From CAZFZT01 sp964523675 (lineage in GTDB: Bacteria; Planctomycetota; Phycisphaerae; Phycisphaerales; SM1A02): a stretch of 27,256 nucleotides of DNA. The notes beneath the pieces are model-generated. The model had not been told where the DNA came from, did no database searches, and saw only the letters and a program-made list of their open reading frames with translations. The translations under genes were made by a program, and so were the position numbers. The first letter of the stretch is position 1, and each line of letters begins with the position of its first letter. Below are positions 1 to 8,440 of the stretch, in pieces. The stretch covers positions 1 through 27,256 of the forward strand of contig CAZFZT010000042.1 in NCBI GenBank assembly GCA_964523675.1, read 5' to 3'.

Positions 1-2
1 GC

Positions 3-1499
3 GGCCGCGCTGATGATCTGCTGTTGCGCGGCCGTCACAACGAGGCGCAGCGCGAACTCGATCGCTTCAACGACATTCTGGTTGAAGCCGAGCGCCTGAG
101 CCCCGCGAACCCCGCGCCGTTCATTCTCCGCGCTCAGGCGAAGGTCAATGAATATCGGCGGACGAAGAATCGCCAGGCGCTCGACGAGGCCATTGCCGCC
201 CTCGATCGAGCCGAAGCCATCCGCGCAGGTGATACCCAGACAATTATGGCGCGCGTTGAAGTGCATCGCGAAGCAGGCAACACCCGCTCAGCCATACGCG
301 ACCTCGTCCGCGTTCTGGACGCTTCACCAGGACATGTGCAGGCGCGGCGATTGCTCGCGCAGCTTCAGCTTGACGGGGGTGAGATCGCAGGCGCGATCGA
401 GACGATCGAAAACGCAATTGCCCTCTACCCGACTGTTGCCGCATGGCACGAACTGCTTGGGAACATCCTCGGCAGCCCCAACTCCGGTCGCCGCGCCAAT
501 CGCGCCGGCTCCGCGGCTGCGTACCTCAAGGCCTATGAACTCTCGGGTTCAGCGGCGATGCTCGGCCGGGTCGTCTCGGCGTATGTCTCGCCGGAGATGG
601 GCAACCCAAATGAAGCACCTGACTTTGCCGCCGCCCTACAAGTGCTTCAGCAAGAGCGTGAAGCGGTCGAACGTGAACCAATGCTCGAAGCCGTGATGGC
701 GCATGTGCTCTTCGGCGCCAAGCGAAGCAGTGAAGCACGTCAGCGGCTTGCCCGGTCGTATAGCCGGTTCCGCCAGCAGATTGCTGCGGGACAGCGGCAG
801 CCGGGCGATATCGGACAATGGCATCAGGCGGCCTCGACAGCCATGGCCTCCATGACCACGCAAGAGATCGAGGCGCTCCTGCGTGAGGCAGGCCCGGAGT
901 ATCCGGACCGGTTCGACCTGTACTGGCTGGCGCGCCGGCTGGCTGGCCAGGGTTCGCAGGCCGCAGCCGAAGCAATCGCGCTGCTGGAGCGGGCCGCCAA
1001 CGCGCCCGGTGCCGATGACGCGTTCCGCACCGGCATTCAGTTTGAGATAAGCGGCCTTCAGATCATGAGCGGCGAATACAGCTCGGCCGCCACACTACTC
1101 AAGGAAGTGGTTGCCCGCATGCCGGACCATTGGGTGGCGAGGAACAATCTCGCGTTCCTGCTCTCCGAGCACCTCGACCGGACCGAGGAGGCCCTCACCC
1201 ACGCCACCCGAGCCGCTGAGTTGCGCCCCGATGAGGCATCGGTGCAGGATACGCTCGGCCGGATCTTCTTCCATCTGGGTCAGCTCGGCAAAGCCGAGGA
1301 ACACCTGATCCGCAGTCTCGCCCTCGACGAGACGGCCCGAACGCAGCTCCACATGGCGGAGGTCTTCAGCGCTATGGGACGCTTTGATGACGCAATTTCA
1401 CGACTGCGACGGGCCGCCGAATTGAATCCCGATCCACAAACTCAGGCAGATATTGACCGTCTGACAGACGATATTAGAACCAAGCGGGCTTCGGCGTAG
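3..1499 (+). CDS. TPR-repeat protein, 5' end outside window
   Basis: The reading frame is already open at the first bases, with GRADDLLLRGRHNEAQ preceding the first internal start (TTG at 24), so the gene almost certainly begins upstream and only its C-terminal ~499 residues are visible. The visible part is nearly all alpha-helical TPR-like repeats. Clear units include ALDRAEAIRAGDTQ, residues around AHVLFGAKRSSEARQRLARS, and a closing set ending RLRRAAELNPDPQTQADI. TPR arrays are protein-protein scaffolds and have no catalysis of their own. It lies 122 bp upstream of a Wzc/GumC-type protein in the same orientation. Large TPR proteins often accompany exopolysaccharide or PEP-CTERM/exosortase loci, so a role in polysaccharide assembly or export is an inference from context. 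No membrane segment is seen in the visible part; a signal peptide would lie outside the window. Confidence 0.85.
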   Translation, partial: GRADDLLLRGRHNEAQRELDRFNDILVEAERLSPANPAPFILRAQAKVNEYRRTKNRQALDEAIAALDRAEAIRAGDTQTIMARVEVHREAGNTRSAIRDLVRVLDASPGHVQARRLLAQLQLDGGEIAGAIETIENAIALYPTVAAWHELLGNILGSPNSGRRANRAGSAAAYLKAYELSGSAAMLGRVVSAYVSPEMGNPNEAPDFAAALQVLQQEREAVEREPMLEAVMAHVLFGAKRSSEARQRLARSYSRFRQQIAAGQRQPGDIGQWHQAASTAMASMTTQEIEALLREAGPEYPDRFDLYWLARRLAGQGSQAAAEAIALLERAANAPGADDAFRTGIQFEISGLQIMSGEYSSAATLLKEVVARMPDHWVARNNLAFLLSEHLDRTEEALTHATRAAELRPDEASVQDTLGRIFFHLGQLGKAEEHLIRSLALDETARTQLHMAEVFSAMGRFDDAISRLRRAAELNPDPQTQADIDRLTDDIRTKRASA

Positions 1500-1621
1500 T
1501 AAGCCAGAGACGGCTATCGATTCGGCCGCCACGCGCGCACCGCGACCTTTTCCATACGATGGGCTCATCTGCTGGCAGGCGCTTGCGTAGAGAACATTTG
1601 CAACCTTAGTTTTGTCCCACC

Positions 1622-3865
1622 ATGACCACCGCACCGTCACATCGTCCAGTCCCTGGAAGTCCTCCGGTCAGGCCAGGCATGCCTGCAGGCCCAGGCGGCC
1701 GCGCCCCCGGCAGTGGTGCCCCCGGCCGGTTCACCACCAGCATCGACCCCGTACGTGTGCTGCGGCGGCATGTCTGGCTGCTCGTGCTGATGGCCGTGGT
1801 CGGTTCGGTCCTTGGTATCGGCGTGTTCTACTACCTGAACGTGAAGCACCCTCAATATCGTGGCGAAGTGCTGTTCCAGGTCCAGCCCGGACTCGATAGC
1901 GCGGACCAGATTGGTGCACAGGAGATTTCACGCGACGAGCTCGTCGCTCGCATCGCCAATACGGAAGTCTCCGTCCTCCTGAGCCGCGTTGTGCTCCAGC
2001 AGGCGGTGCAGCATCCTGACATCCTCAAGACCAATTGGGGGAAGCAGTTCGAGCTGACAGGTGGCGGTATTGCTGTGGACGATGCCATCGATGACCTGAT
2101 CGAATCGCTTTCGGCCGCTCCGCTTCGCGGCACGAACCTGTTCAGGGTTTCCTTCTCAACAAGCACCGCGAGCGATGTGCCCGTCGTTCTCAATCGCATT
2201 CGCGATGCCTACCTCCAAAGGCGTGAGAACATGGAAGCCGCCGACTGGGGGCGCAACATTGACGTCTTCGATCGTGAGCAGGTTCAGATCGAAACTCAGA
2301 TTCGTGAGACGCAGGAGGAGATTGCGAACTTCATCAAAGAGCACGGCCTGCAATCAATCGGCGACACGCGCCATCACCAGCTCTCGCTGATGGCGAGCGA
2401 AAGGACGCAGCAGATCGCAGCCGTTTCAAGCTCCTTGAACATCGCCGAGGTGGCGCTCCAGCAGACAGAGCTCAAGATAGCGGGCTCGCTCGAACCGGAT
2501 TCCGAGGAACGCCTCCAGGCCGATGCACATCCCGAGGTTCGCTCCCTCTCAGGCCGGGTAACCGAACTCAAACTGCTTCGCCGGGAGTGGGAGGAGCGCT
2601 TTACGCCGGACCATCCCGAACTGGTCCGGATTGAGCGGCGGATTCGCAACTCGGAGCTTCAGCGCGATGTGAAGAAGGACGAAGTGATACGTTCGATTCT
2701 CGAAGCGCGGCAGAAGCAGCTTCGTGATGAGGTCGAGCGTCAACGAAGTCTTCTCAAATCACTTCAAGCCGAAGCAGACGAGATTTCGATGCGGCTCTCC
2801 GAACTGGCTGCGCATGCAGCTCATTACCAATCCCTCGAGCAGCGGCGCGCGCGCCTTGAAACGCAGCGCGAGGAGAACCGAAGACTCCTGGACGAGATCC
2901 GGCTCATGCGCGCCCGTGCTGATGCAGCACGTGTGCGCGTCGCTCAGGATGCGTTCATGCCGCGGCAGAAGTCCTTCCCCAAGCCGCAAATCATTGTTCC
3001 GCTCGGCATGTTGGGTGCGCTGTTCGTGACGCTCGGCGTGATCTTTCTCCGCGAGATCACTGACCAGCGCATCAAGTCGGCCAGCGACCTCGCCGTCGTG
3101 CCGACCGCGCGCGTTCTCGGCGTCATCGCTGATACCGAAGATGACCCGATGCGCCCGGCCGCTCCCGAGCTTGTCGTGCGCGAGCATCCAATGAGCGTTG
3201 TCGCCGAGTCGTACCGACAGGCATGCGCCGCGCTGAGCAGACCGATCGAGCGCAATGGCCACCAGACCATTCTGTTCATGAGCGGCCTCCCCAGCGCCGG
3301 CACGACCACAGCCGTAACCAACATCGCCGCTTCCTTGGCGGCCAGCGGAAAGCGCGTCGTCGTGGTGGACGCCAACTTCCGCCGCCCGCGCCTTGCGGAA
3401 GCCATGGGCGTCCCCGCAGGAAGCAACGCGCCCGGGCTCGGCGATCTTCTTGCCGGCAGCGCCACCATTGACGAAGTCATCGTCAATGGTACCAGCAACG
3501 GTCATGACAGTGGCATCGCTGTCGTTCCCGCCGGCACCCCAGCCAATCGCGTCATCGAACGGCTCAACAATGGAACGTTTGAATCGATTGTTGCGGAACT
3601 GCGCGACCGGTTCGATCTGATCCTCTTCGATGCGCCTCCGGCCGTGGTCGCAGGTGACGCCATGGTGCTCGCCAATCGCCTTGACGCAGCAGTCCTCGTC
3701 GCCCGCGCCAACCAGGAGCAGAAGGGCCTCGTCGCCCGCATCCTTGGCCAACTTGCAGACGCCCGCTGCGAATCGCTTGGCGTGCTGCTCAATCGGCCGC
3801 GAGGCACCGCAGGCGGCTACTTCAAGAAGAACTTCAGAACGATGGCGAAGTACGCCCGTAAGTAA
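1622..3865 (+). CDS. Wzc/GumC-type polysaccharide chain-length protein with degenerate BY-kinase domain
   Basis: This 747-aa inner-membrane protein is a polysaccharide co-polymerase fused to a bacterial tyrosine-kinase-like domain, expected to control chain length and export of an exopolysaccharide. Residues ~47-70 form TM1, followed by the periplasmic Wzz domain and a long coiled-coil region (~215-445). A proline-rich stretch (FMPRQKSFPKPQIIVPLG) leads into TM2 (~456-477), as in the Wzz family. The cytoplasmic P-loop domain follows: Walker A position SGLPSAGTTT (554-563), Walker A' VVVVDANFRRP (D583), Walker B LILFDAPP (D670). The invariant Walker A Lys is Thr561, and the second Asp of the A' motif is Asn585. 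The C-terminus has only two tyrosines (GGYFKKNFRTMAKYARK), not the usual tyrosine cluster. It may therefore be a pseudokinase. The ATG at 1622 was chosen although no Shine-Dalgarno site precedes it. Confidence 0.9.
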   Translation: MTTAPSHRPVPGSPPVRPGMPAGPGGRAPGSGAPGRFTTSIDPVRVLRRHVWLLVLMAVVGSVLGIGVFYYLNVKHPQYRGEVLFQVQPGLDSADQIGAQEISRDELVARIANTEVSVLLSRVVLQQAVQHPDILKTNWGKQFELTGGGIAVDDAIDDLIESLSAAPLRGTNLFRVSFSTSTASDVPVVLNRIRDAYLQRRENMEAADWGRNIDVFDREQVQIETQIRETQEEIANFIKEHGLQSIGDTRHHQLSLMASERTQQIAAVSSSLNIAEVALQQTELKIAGSLEPDSEERLQADAHPEVRSLSGRVTELKLLRREWEERFTPDHPELVRIERRIRNSELQRDVKKDEVIRSILEARQKQLRDEVERQRSLLKSLQAEADEISMRLSELAAHAAHYQSLEQRRARLETQREENRRLLDEIRLMRARADAARVRVAQDAFMPRQKSFPKPQIIVPLGMLGALFVTLGVIFLREITDQRIKSASDLAVVPTARVLGVIADTEDDPMRPAAPELVVREHPMSVVAESYRQACAALSRPIERNGHQTILFMSGLPSAGTTTAVTNIAASLAASGKRVVVVDANFRRPRLAEAMGVPAGSNAPGLGDLLAGSATIDEVIVNGTSNGHDSGIAVVPAGTPANRVIERLNNGTFESIVAELRDRFDLILFDAPPAVVAGDAMVLANRLDAAVLVARANQEQKGLVARILGQLADARCESLGVLLNRPRGTAGGYFKKNFRTMAKYARK

Positions 3866-3888
3866 CTCCAACCCCCTATTGATTTCTC

Positions 3889-3940
3889 CAAGCGATGCGG
3901 GCGCGGCGGACTTCACGTCCAACTTCGCCCGCATCGCTTG
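3889..3940. repeat. 15-bp perfect inverted repeat between wzc-like and epimerase genes
   Basis: CAAGCGATGCGGGCG (3889-3903) and its exact reverse complement (3926-3940) enclose a 22-nt loop, which itself contains a small GGAC/GTCC hairpin (3908-3920). In the transcript this would be a very stable stem starting 23 nt after the wzc-like stop and ending 29 nt before the epimerase ATG. No U-tract follows, so it is not a canonical terminator. It could stabilise or process the mRNA, or attenuate downstream expression. Confidence 0.7.
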
Positions 3941-3969
3941 CATGGTCCCACCTGCCTGCACCTTCAACG

Positions 3970-4977
3970 ATGACCGCCAGCCAGCGTACATCACTTGTGA
4001 CCGGTGGTGCGGGCTTCATCGGCTCGCATCTCGTTGAACACCTGGCGCAGCGCGGGGAACATGTCATCATCATCGATGACCTTTCGACCGGCTCGCGCGA
4101 CAATCTGCGAGACGTTGACCCGAAGAAGTACACGCTGATTGAGGCAAGCGTCACGGAGGGACTGCGCAGCGTCAAGGCGGCGCCGAACGCCATCTATCAC
4201 CTTGCGGCCGCCGTCGGCGTGCGACTTGTCATCGACCAGCCGATTCATACCATCGAGACCAACGTCCATGAAACATCTGCGATTCTGCGATTTGCTGCTC
4301 AGAAGATGACGCCCATTCTCATTGCGTCAACTTCAGAGGTATACGGCAAGTCGCCGAAGACGCCCTTCTGTGAGGACGACGATGTCGTGTACGGCCCCAC
4401 GACGTTCTCTCGCTGGTCATATGCCTGCTCCAAGGCAATCGATGAATACCTCGCGCTCGCGTATCATCGAGATTGCAAGTTGCCGGTAGCGATCGTACGA
4501 TTCTTCAACACCGTCGGACCGCGCCAGGTCGGAGAGTACGGCATGGTGCTGCCGCGCTTCGTGAAAGCCGCGCTTGTGGGTGAGCCGCTTGAGGTGCATG
4601 GCGACGGCGAGCAAAGTCGCTGCTTCTGCGATGTCCGCGATGTCGTTCCTGCCATCGTACGGATCCTGGCGGAACCGAACTGCTTTGGCAAGGTCTTCAA
4701 CATCGGCAGCGACACCGCCATCACCATCCTGGAACTTGCCAGTCTCGTGAAGCGAACCCTCGGCAGTGATTCGCCGATAAACCTTGTGCCATACGATCGC
4801 GCGTTCGCGCCGGGATTCGAGGATCTTCGCACCCGACGGCCTGACCTCTCTCGACTTCGCAGCGCGATCGGCTTTGAGCCGAAGATCACTCTGGAACAGA
4901 CCATTCGTGACATCGCTCTGACCTACACCGGCGAGGCCCCGCACAAGCAGCCCGCTTCGGTATCGAACCCGCTTTGA
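3970..4977 (+). CDS. NAD-dependent sugar-nucleotide epimerase/dehydratase (extended SDR)
   Basis: This 335-aa protein is an extended short-chain dehydrogenase/reductase acting on a nucleotide sugar, most likely supplying precursors for the polysaccharide made by this locus. The NAD-binding loop TGGAGFIGS lies at residues 11-19, the acidic residue ending beta-2 in IIIDDLSTG at 34-41, the catalytic Ser/Thr in IASTSEVYG (118-126), and the YxxxK pair at Tyr151/Lys155 (WSYACSKAIDEY). The later IVRFFNTVGPRQ and GDGEQSRCFCDVRD segments are typical of the UDP-glucose 4-epimerase / UDP-glucuronate decarboxylase group. The exact substrate cannot be read from the sequence. I chose ATG 3970 because it places the glycine loop at the normal distance; an in-frame ATG at 3895 would run the coding region through a hairpin and add an unconserved-looking extension. 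The stop overlaps the next ATG (TGATG at 4975-4979), implying translational coupling. Confidence 0.9.
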   Translation: MTASQRTSLVTGGAGFIGSHLVEHLAQRGEHVIIIDDLSTGSRDNLRDVDPKKYTLIEASVTEGLRSVKAAPNAIYHLAAAVGVRLVIDQPIHTIETNVHETSAILRFAAQKMTPILIASTSEVYGKSPKTPFCEDDDVVYGPTTFSRWSYACSKAIDEYLALAYHRDCKLPVAIVRFFNTVGPRQVGEYGMVLPRFVKAALVGEPLEVHGDGEQSRCFCDVRDVVPAIVRILAEPNCFGKVFNIGSDTAITILELASLVKRTLGSDSPINLVPYDRAFAPGFEDLRTRRPDLSRLRSAIGFEPKITLEQTIRDIALTYTGEAPHKQPASVSNPL

Positions 4978-6329
4978 TGAAGACGCTCGGCTCCATCCTC
5001 GACGACGCACCACCCGCACCGCTTGCCGCGCCTGACGCGGCGAACGGCAGCGCGCTGCCTGATGCGCTGGGCGTGATCGACTTCCTCAACAGCTACGTTC
5101 ATATCTTCCTTGCCGCGTTTCTCGTCACGCTGTTGGTGACGCCGATCGTGCGAAAGGCGGCGGTCTCCGCAGGCGTTGTCGATCGCCCCGCGCCCGGCAC
5201 ACGCAAACAACACCCCTACCCCGTGGCGTATCTCGGCGGCATCGCCGTCTTCCTCGGCCTGTTGACGGCGGTCGGCGTCAGCTACGTCTATCTCGACAGC
5301 GCTGCCGATGTTTATCAACCGGTGCCCATCGCCATCATCATCGGTATGGCCGCGATCGCCATCACGGGCTTTCTTGATGATGTTTGGGGCTGGGATCCGC
5401 GGCTCAAGATCGTCGGCCAACTCATTGCAGCGGCTGCACTGGCGATAGAGGAAGTCGGCGTGCGCGTGGCGGCCGGCGTCCTCAAGCCGATCTTCGGCGC
5501 AGAGAACCTGCTGATCATGATTCCGACGCCCTGGGGAGAGATACCGCTGGACATCATCTACTGGGTCGGGACGGGCCTCATCGCGGTGTTCGTGCTGGGC
5601 GGGTGCAACTCTGCGAACCTGATCGACGGGCTTGACGGCCTGCTTACCGGCGTGACCGCGATCGTCACCATCGGCCTGCTGCTCATCAGTTTGATGATGC
5701 TGCCCACGTTCATGTACGGCGGGGAAGGCGGCGTTCTGCCCGCTGATTCACTTGGAGGGGCGCGCATCGTGCTTTGCATGGCGCTGCTCGGCGCGATGCT
5801 CGGCTTTCTGCCTCACAACTTCAATCCTGCGAGCCTCTTTCTCGGTGATTGCGGGTCGCTGCTCATCGGGTACACGACGGTCGTCATCATTCTCATGTTC
5901 GGCGAGCAGGGGCATACGCACCTTGTCTTTGCCGGATTGATCGTCTTCGCCCTGCCGATCATGGACACCATGCTCGCAATTATTCGCAGGCGGCTGGCGG
6001 GCACGCCGATGTCGGCTGGCGACGATCAGCACATGCACCACCAGCTCAAGCGCTCGCTCGGCGGGGTGCGCCGAGCTGTGCTGGCGCTCTATGGCATCAG
6101 CGCTGTGTTTGCCGCACTCGGGGTTTCGCTTGCTGCGCTTGTGCTTCTCAGCGAACTGCGCGTCCGCTTTGTCTATGTGATCGCGGCTGTGCTCTTCGGT
6201 TTCATCGGCGTGATTGCCGTTAAGGCAGCGCGAAGACAACAGCTTCTTCAGGCGACGGCGCCAGCTTCTCGTGTTGGCGTTCCTGAACCCCATCCCGACG
6301 AGCCGCCTCTCAAGACGGTCACACGATAA
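4977..6329 (+). CDS. WecA/MraY-family undecaprenyl-phosphate sugar-1-phosphate transferase
   Basis: This 450-aa polytopic membrane enzyme should transfer a sugar-1-phosphate (GlcNAc-1-P in WecA) from a UDP-sugar to the lipid carrier, the first membrane step of polysaccharide assembly. All family signatures are present: the Asp pair in GFLDDVWGWD (Asp134/135), NLIDGLDGL (~214-222), FLGDCGS (Asp291), and the cytoplasmic HMHH motif (352-355) that marks WecA-like rather than MraY enzymes. About ten hydrophobic segments are visible. The N-terminus carries an Ala/Pro-rich extension of about 35 residues before TM1. The ATG at 4977 overlaps the epimerase stop by one base, and a TTG three bases earlier is a less likely start. 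It is probably co-transcribed with the upstream polysaccharide genes. Confidence 0.93.
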   Translation: MKTLGSILDDAPPAPLAAPDAANGSALPDALGVIDFLNSYVHIFLAAFLVTLLVTPIVRKAAVSAGVVDRPAPGTRKQHPYPVAYLGGIAVFLGLLTAVGVSYVYLDSAADVYQPVPIAIIIGMAAIAITGFLDDVWGWDPRLKIVGQLIAAAALAIEEVGVRVAAGVLKPIFGAENLLIMIPTPWGEIPLDIIYWVGTGLIAVFVLGGCNSANLIDGLDGLLTGVTAIVTIGLLLISLMMLPTFMYGGEGGVLPADSLGGARIVLCMALLGAMLGFLPHNFNPASLFLGDCGSLLIGYTTVVIILMFGEQGHTHLVFAGLIVFALPIMDTMLAIIRRRLAGTPMSAGDDQHMHHQLKRSLGGVRRAVLALYGISAVFAALGVSLAALVLLSELRVRFVYVIAAVLFGFIGVIAVKAARRQQLLQATAPASRVGVPEPHPDEPPLKTVTR

Positions 6330-6342
6330 CGGCAATGCTCTC

Positions 6343-6357
6343 GTTCACCTGGTGAAC
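6343..6357. promoter_or_regulatory. Palindrome GTTCACCTGGTGAAC upstream of gpsA
   Basis: This is a perfect 7-bp inverted repeat around a single central base, in the 50-bp gap between the glycosyltransferase stop and the gpsA start region. The size and near-continuous symmetry resemble a dimeric repressor site rather than a hairpin. No promoter elements could be confidently assigned beside it, so its role as an operator is an inference. Confidence 0.35.
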
Positions 6358-6379
6358 AACGCCCCGCGCTGCACCCTCG

Positions 6380-7435
6380 ATGAAGCGCATCTGCTATCGT
6401 TTCATCGTGATTCCGCACGAACACATCACCATCCTCGGCGACGGGCAGATGGCGCTGGTGCTCGCTGACGCCCTCGTCGCGCGCGGCCTCGGCTCGACCC
6501 AAAGGAGCAGCATCCGCATGTGGGGGCCGCTGGGCGATCACGCCGAAGCACTCGCGCGCACGCGCGAGTCAATTCGACTCGCAGGATTCCACCTGCACGA
6601 ATCCGTACGTGTTACCGCTGACGAACGCGAAGCTCTGACCGACGCGACCCTCATCGTCAACGCCATTCCCACGCAGTTCATGCGAAGCGTGTGGGAGCGC
6701 ATCGGCGACCATGTAAACGCGAACACGCCTGTGGTAAGCGTCACGAAAGGTATTGAGAACGACACGTTGCTGCTTCCCACACAGGTTCTTCACGATGTGC
6801 GTGGCTCACATGCCCAGCCGATCTGCGCGCTCTCCGGGCCGACGATCGCCGCTGAGCTTGCCCGCCGAATGCCTGCTGCGATGATTGCGGCCGCAGATGA
6901 CCCCGGGCTTGCGCAGCGCGTGCAGCAGTTATTCACGGTGCCCTGGCTGCGGATCTACAGCCACGATGATGTCATCGGCGCGGAGCTTGCCGGTGCGGTG
7001 AAGAACGTCATCGCGCTTGCGGCCGGGATGATCGACGGCCTTGAAGCGGGCGACAACGCCAAGAGCGCGCTGCTGGCGCGCGGCCTTGCCGAGATCGCCC
7101 GGCTCGGCGCGGCCATGGACGCCCGGCTCGATACCTTCTTCGGCATCGCAGGCGTCGGTGACCTGGCGACGACGTGCTTCTCGAAGTTCGGCCGCAACCG
7201 AACGTGCGGCGAGCGGCTGGGTCGCGGCGAGACGCTGGAGCAGATTCTGCAAAGTTCAACGTCGGTCGTCGAAGGCGTGCCGACGACCCAAAGCGTGCAT
7301 GAACTCGCGAATCGCAAGGGCGTTGACATGCCGATCGCATCAGCCGTTCATTCGATTCTGTTTGAGGGCCTCACCCCGGCAGACGCGATTCAGCGGTTGA
7401 TGAGCCGCGAAACCAAGGTCGAGCAGATCGGCTAA
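6380..7435 (+). CDS. gpsA: Glycerol-3-phosphate dehydrogenase [NAD(P)+]
   Basis: The enzyme reduces dihydroxyacetone phosphate to sn-glycerol-3-phosphate for phospholipid synthesis in the cytoplasm. At 351 aa it has normal family length. Matches to the family run throughout: VTKGIE, the LSGPTIAAELARRMPAA segment, the substrate-binding block GAVKNVIALAAGMIDGLEAG with DNAKSALLARGLAEIARLG, then GIAGVGDLATTC with the RNR motif, and VEGVPTTQSVHELA. The N-terminal dinucleotide loop is GDGQMALVLA where most GpsA proteins have GAGSWGTALA, so the third Gly is Ala and the Trp is missing. The start is uncertain: ATG 6380 gives a short MKRICYRF extension, while GTG 6407 starts right before the first beta strand. 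Neither has a Shine-Dalgarno site. It is followed by a convergent gene. Confidence 0.95.
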   Translation: MKRICYRFIVIPHEHITILGDGQMALVLADALVARGLGSTQRSSIRMWGPLGDHAEALARTRESIRLAGFHLHESVRVTADEREALTDATLIVNAIPTQFMRSVWERIGDHVNANTPVVSVTKGIENDTLLLPTQVLHDVRGSHAQPICALSGPTIAAELARRMPAAMIAAADDPGLAQRVQQLFTVPWLRIYSHDDVIGAELAGAVKNVIALAAGMIDGLEAGDNAKSALLARGLAEIARLGAAMDARLDTFFGIAGVGDLATTCFSKFGRNRTCGERLGRGETLEQILQSSTSVVEGVPTTQSVHELANRKGVDMPIASAVHSILFEGLTPADAIQRLMSRETKVEQIG

Positions 7436-7501
7436 TCCGTTGAGCCGCGACGCGCAGTCGAAGACCCGCCGTGGTGGGCGGAGCGTTTCCAGCGGCAGCG
7501 A

Positions 7502-8434
7502 TCACTCCACCACCAACTCCGGCCGCGGATGCGGATGATTCCACCGCTGCCAGAGTTTGATGAAGTCGGGGTCCCGCTCGTTGGTGAAACTGAGCGGCAA
7601 TTCGCCCTCTTCGCCGATCAGCATCACGTGAAGCGGCACGGAGCCGCTGCGCGTCCGCACGAGCATCACGGCATTATCAACGGTCCACGTCCTCTTGCCT
7701 CGATGCCGAATCCAACCCGTCCCCGCGACGAGATTTCCCGTGTCGAGCAGCGTGCGCAAACGATCGCGTACAGGAGGCAGTGAGATGAGCAGGAGGCCGC
7801 CGAACACGACGTACAGAACCGCCGTGAACCATCGCCTTTCAAGAACCTGGATCAAACCAAGCAGAATGTACAAGCCGAAAAGCGCCCACACTGCCTCGCG
7901 CAGCGATGCACTGCTCGGCAAAATCGTTTCCGGCTCGAGCAAATCATCAGGCAGTGGAATCGCCGCCAGTCGCGATTGAACGCCGGCATCAACGATGGTC
8001 CGCGGCAGATTAACCTGTGCGCTTCGGCATCGCTCCAGGAGAAACCGCCAATCGCGATCGTCCTTCACCGGCAGTCGAAATGCGGAATGCGATGCGTCGA
8101 ATTCATCGACGATCTCTGTGAACGCACTGCCTTGGTCGAGAAGGTGATCCTTTCGGACGCGGATGCGTATTGATGTGACAATCAGAACGACGCCCGCCGT
8201 CAAACCGAGTATCAAAGCAACGATTCCAATGGCTTGCAGCGGAGCCCCCAGGAACACAACCGCGAACATCGCCGCCACGCCCAAGCATGTTCCAGCAAGC
8301 AGTACTGTTGGGAGCGCCATTCGCGCAACAAGGCGCGGAAGCGGAACATATGCAACAACCGGCGCTGCGCGCCGATCCAATGCTGAAGTGTCCGGCGAAC
8401 ACTCATCCATTTGATATTCAAGCTTCGGGTCCAA
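7502..8434 (-). CDS. Hypothetical membrane protein with two TM hairpins
   Basis: I do not recognise a family. The 310-aa product has two hydrophobic hairpins (about residues 40-62 with 67-88, and 181-198 with 203-220) separated by a ~90-residue soluble loop. A soluble C-terminal domain of about 90 residues follows, containing TGWIRHRGKRTWTVDN. The layout suggests an inner-membrane protein with two cytoplasmic or periplasmic domains. The TTG start at 8434 lies 6 bp after the stop of the HD-domain gene; an in-frame ATG at 8410 is an equally reasonable start. It is the last gene of the minus-strand run and converges on gpsA across a 66-bp gap. Confidence 0.7.
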   Translation of the reverse strand: MDPKLEYQMDECSPDTSALDRRAAPVVAYVPLPRLVARMALPTVLLAGTCLGVAAMFAVVFLGAPLQAIGIVALILGLTAGVVLIVTSIRIRVRKDHLLDQGSAFTEIVDEFDASHSAFRLPVKDDRDWRFLLERCRSAQVNLPRTIVDAGVQSRLAAIPLPDDLLEPETILPSSASLREAVWALFGLYILLGLIQVLERRWFTAVLYVVFGGLLLISLPPVRDRLRTLLDTGNLVAGTGWIRHRGKRTWTVDNAVMLVRTRSGSVPLHVMLIGEEGELPLSFTNERDPDFIKLWQRWNHPHPRPELVVE

Positions 8435-8440
8435 GTGCCA

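Noticed and set aside
1581..1610. Promoter for the wzc-like gene (TTGCGT with TTAGTT at 17 bp)
   Set aside because: The -10 match is poor and no other support exists, so the 122-bp gap 1500-1621 is left without a called promoter.
2759..3994. 411-aa open frame antisense to the wzc-like gene
   Set aside because: It lies opposite a well-supported gene, has no recognisable domain, and is explained by high GC at third codon positions, which suppresses stops on the other strand.
7465..7482. Terminator hairpin between gpsA and the convergent membrane-protein gene
   Set aside because: Only a 5-bp CCGCC/GGCGG stem with a 6-nt loop and no proper U-tract, too weak to call in a GC-rich sequence.
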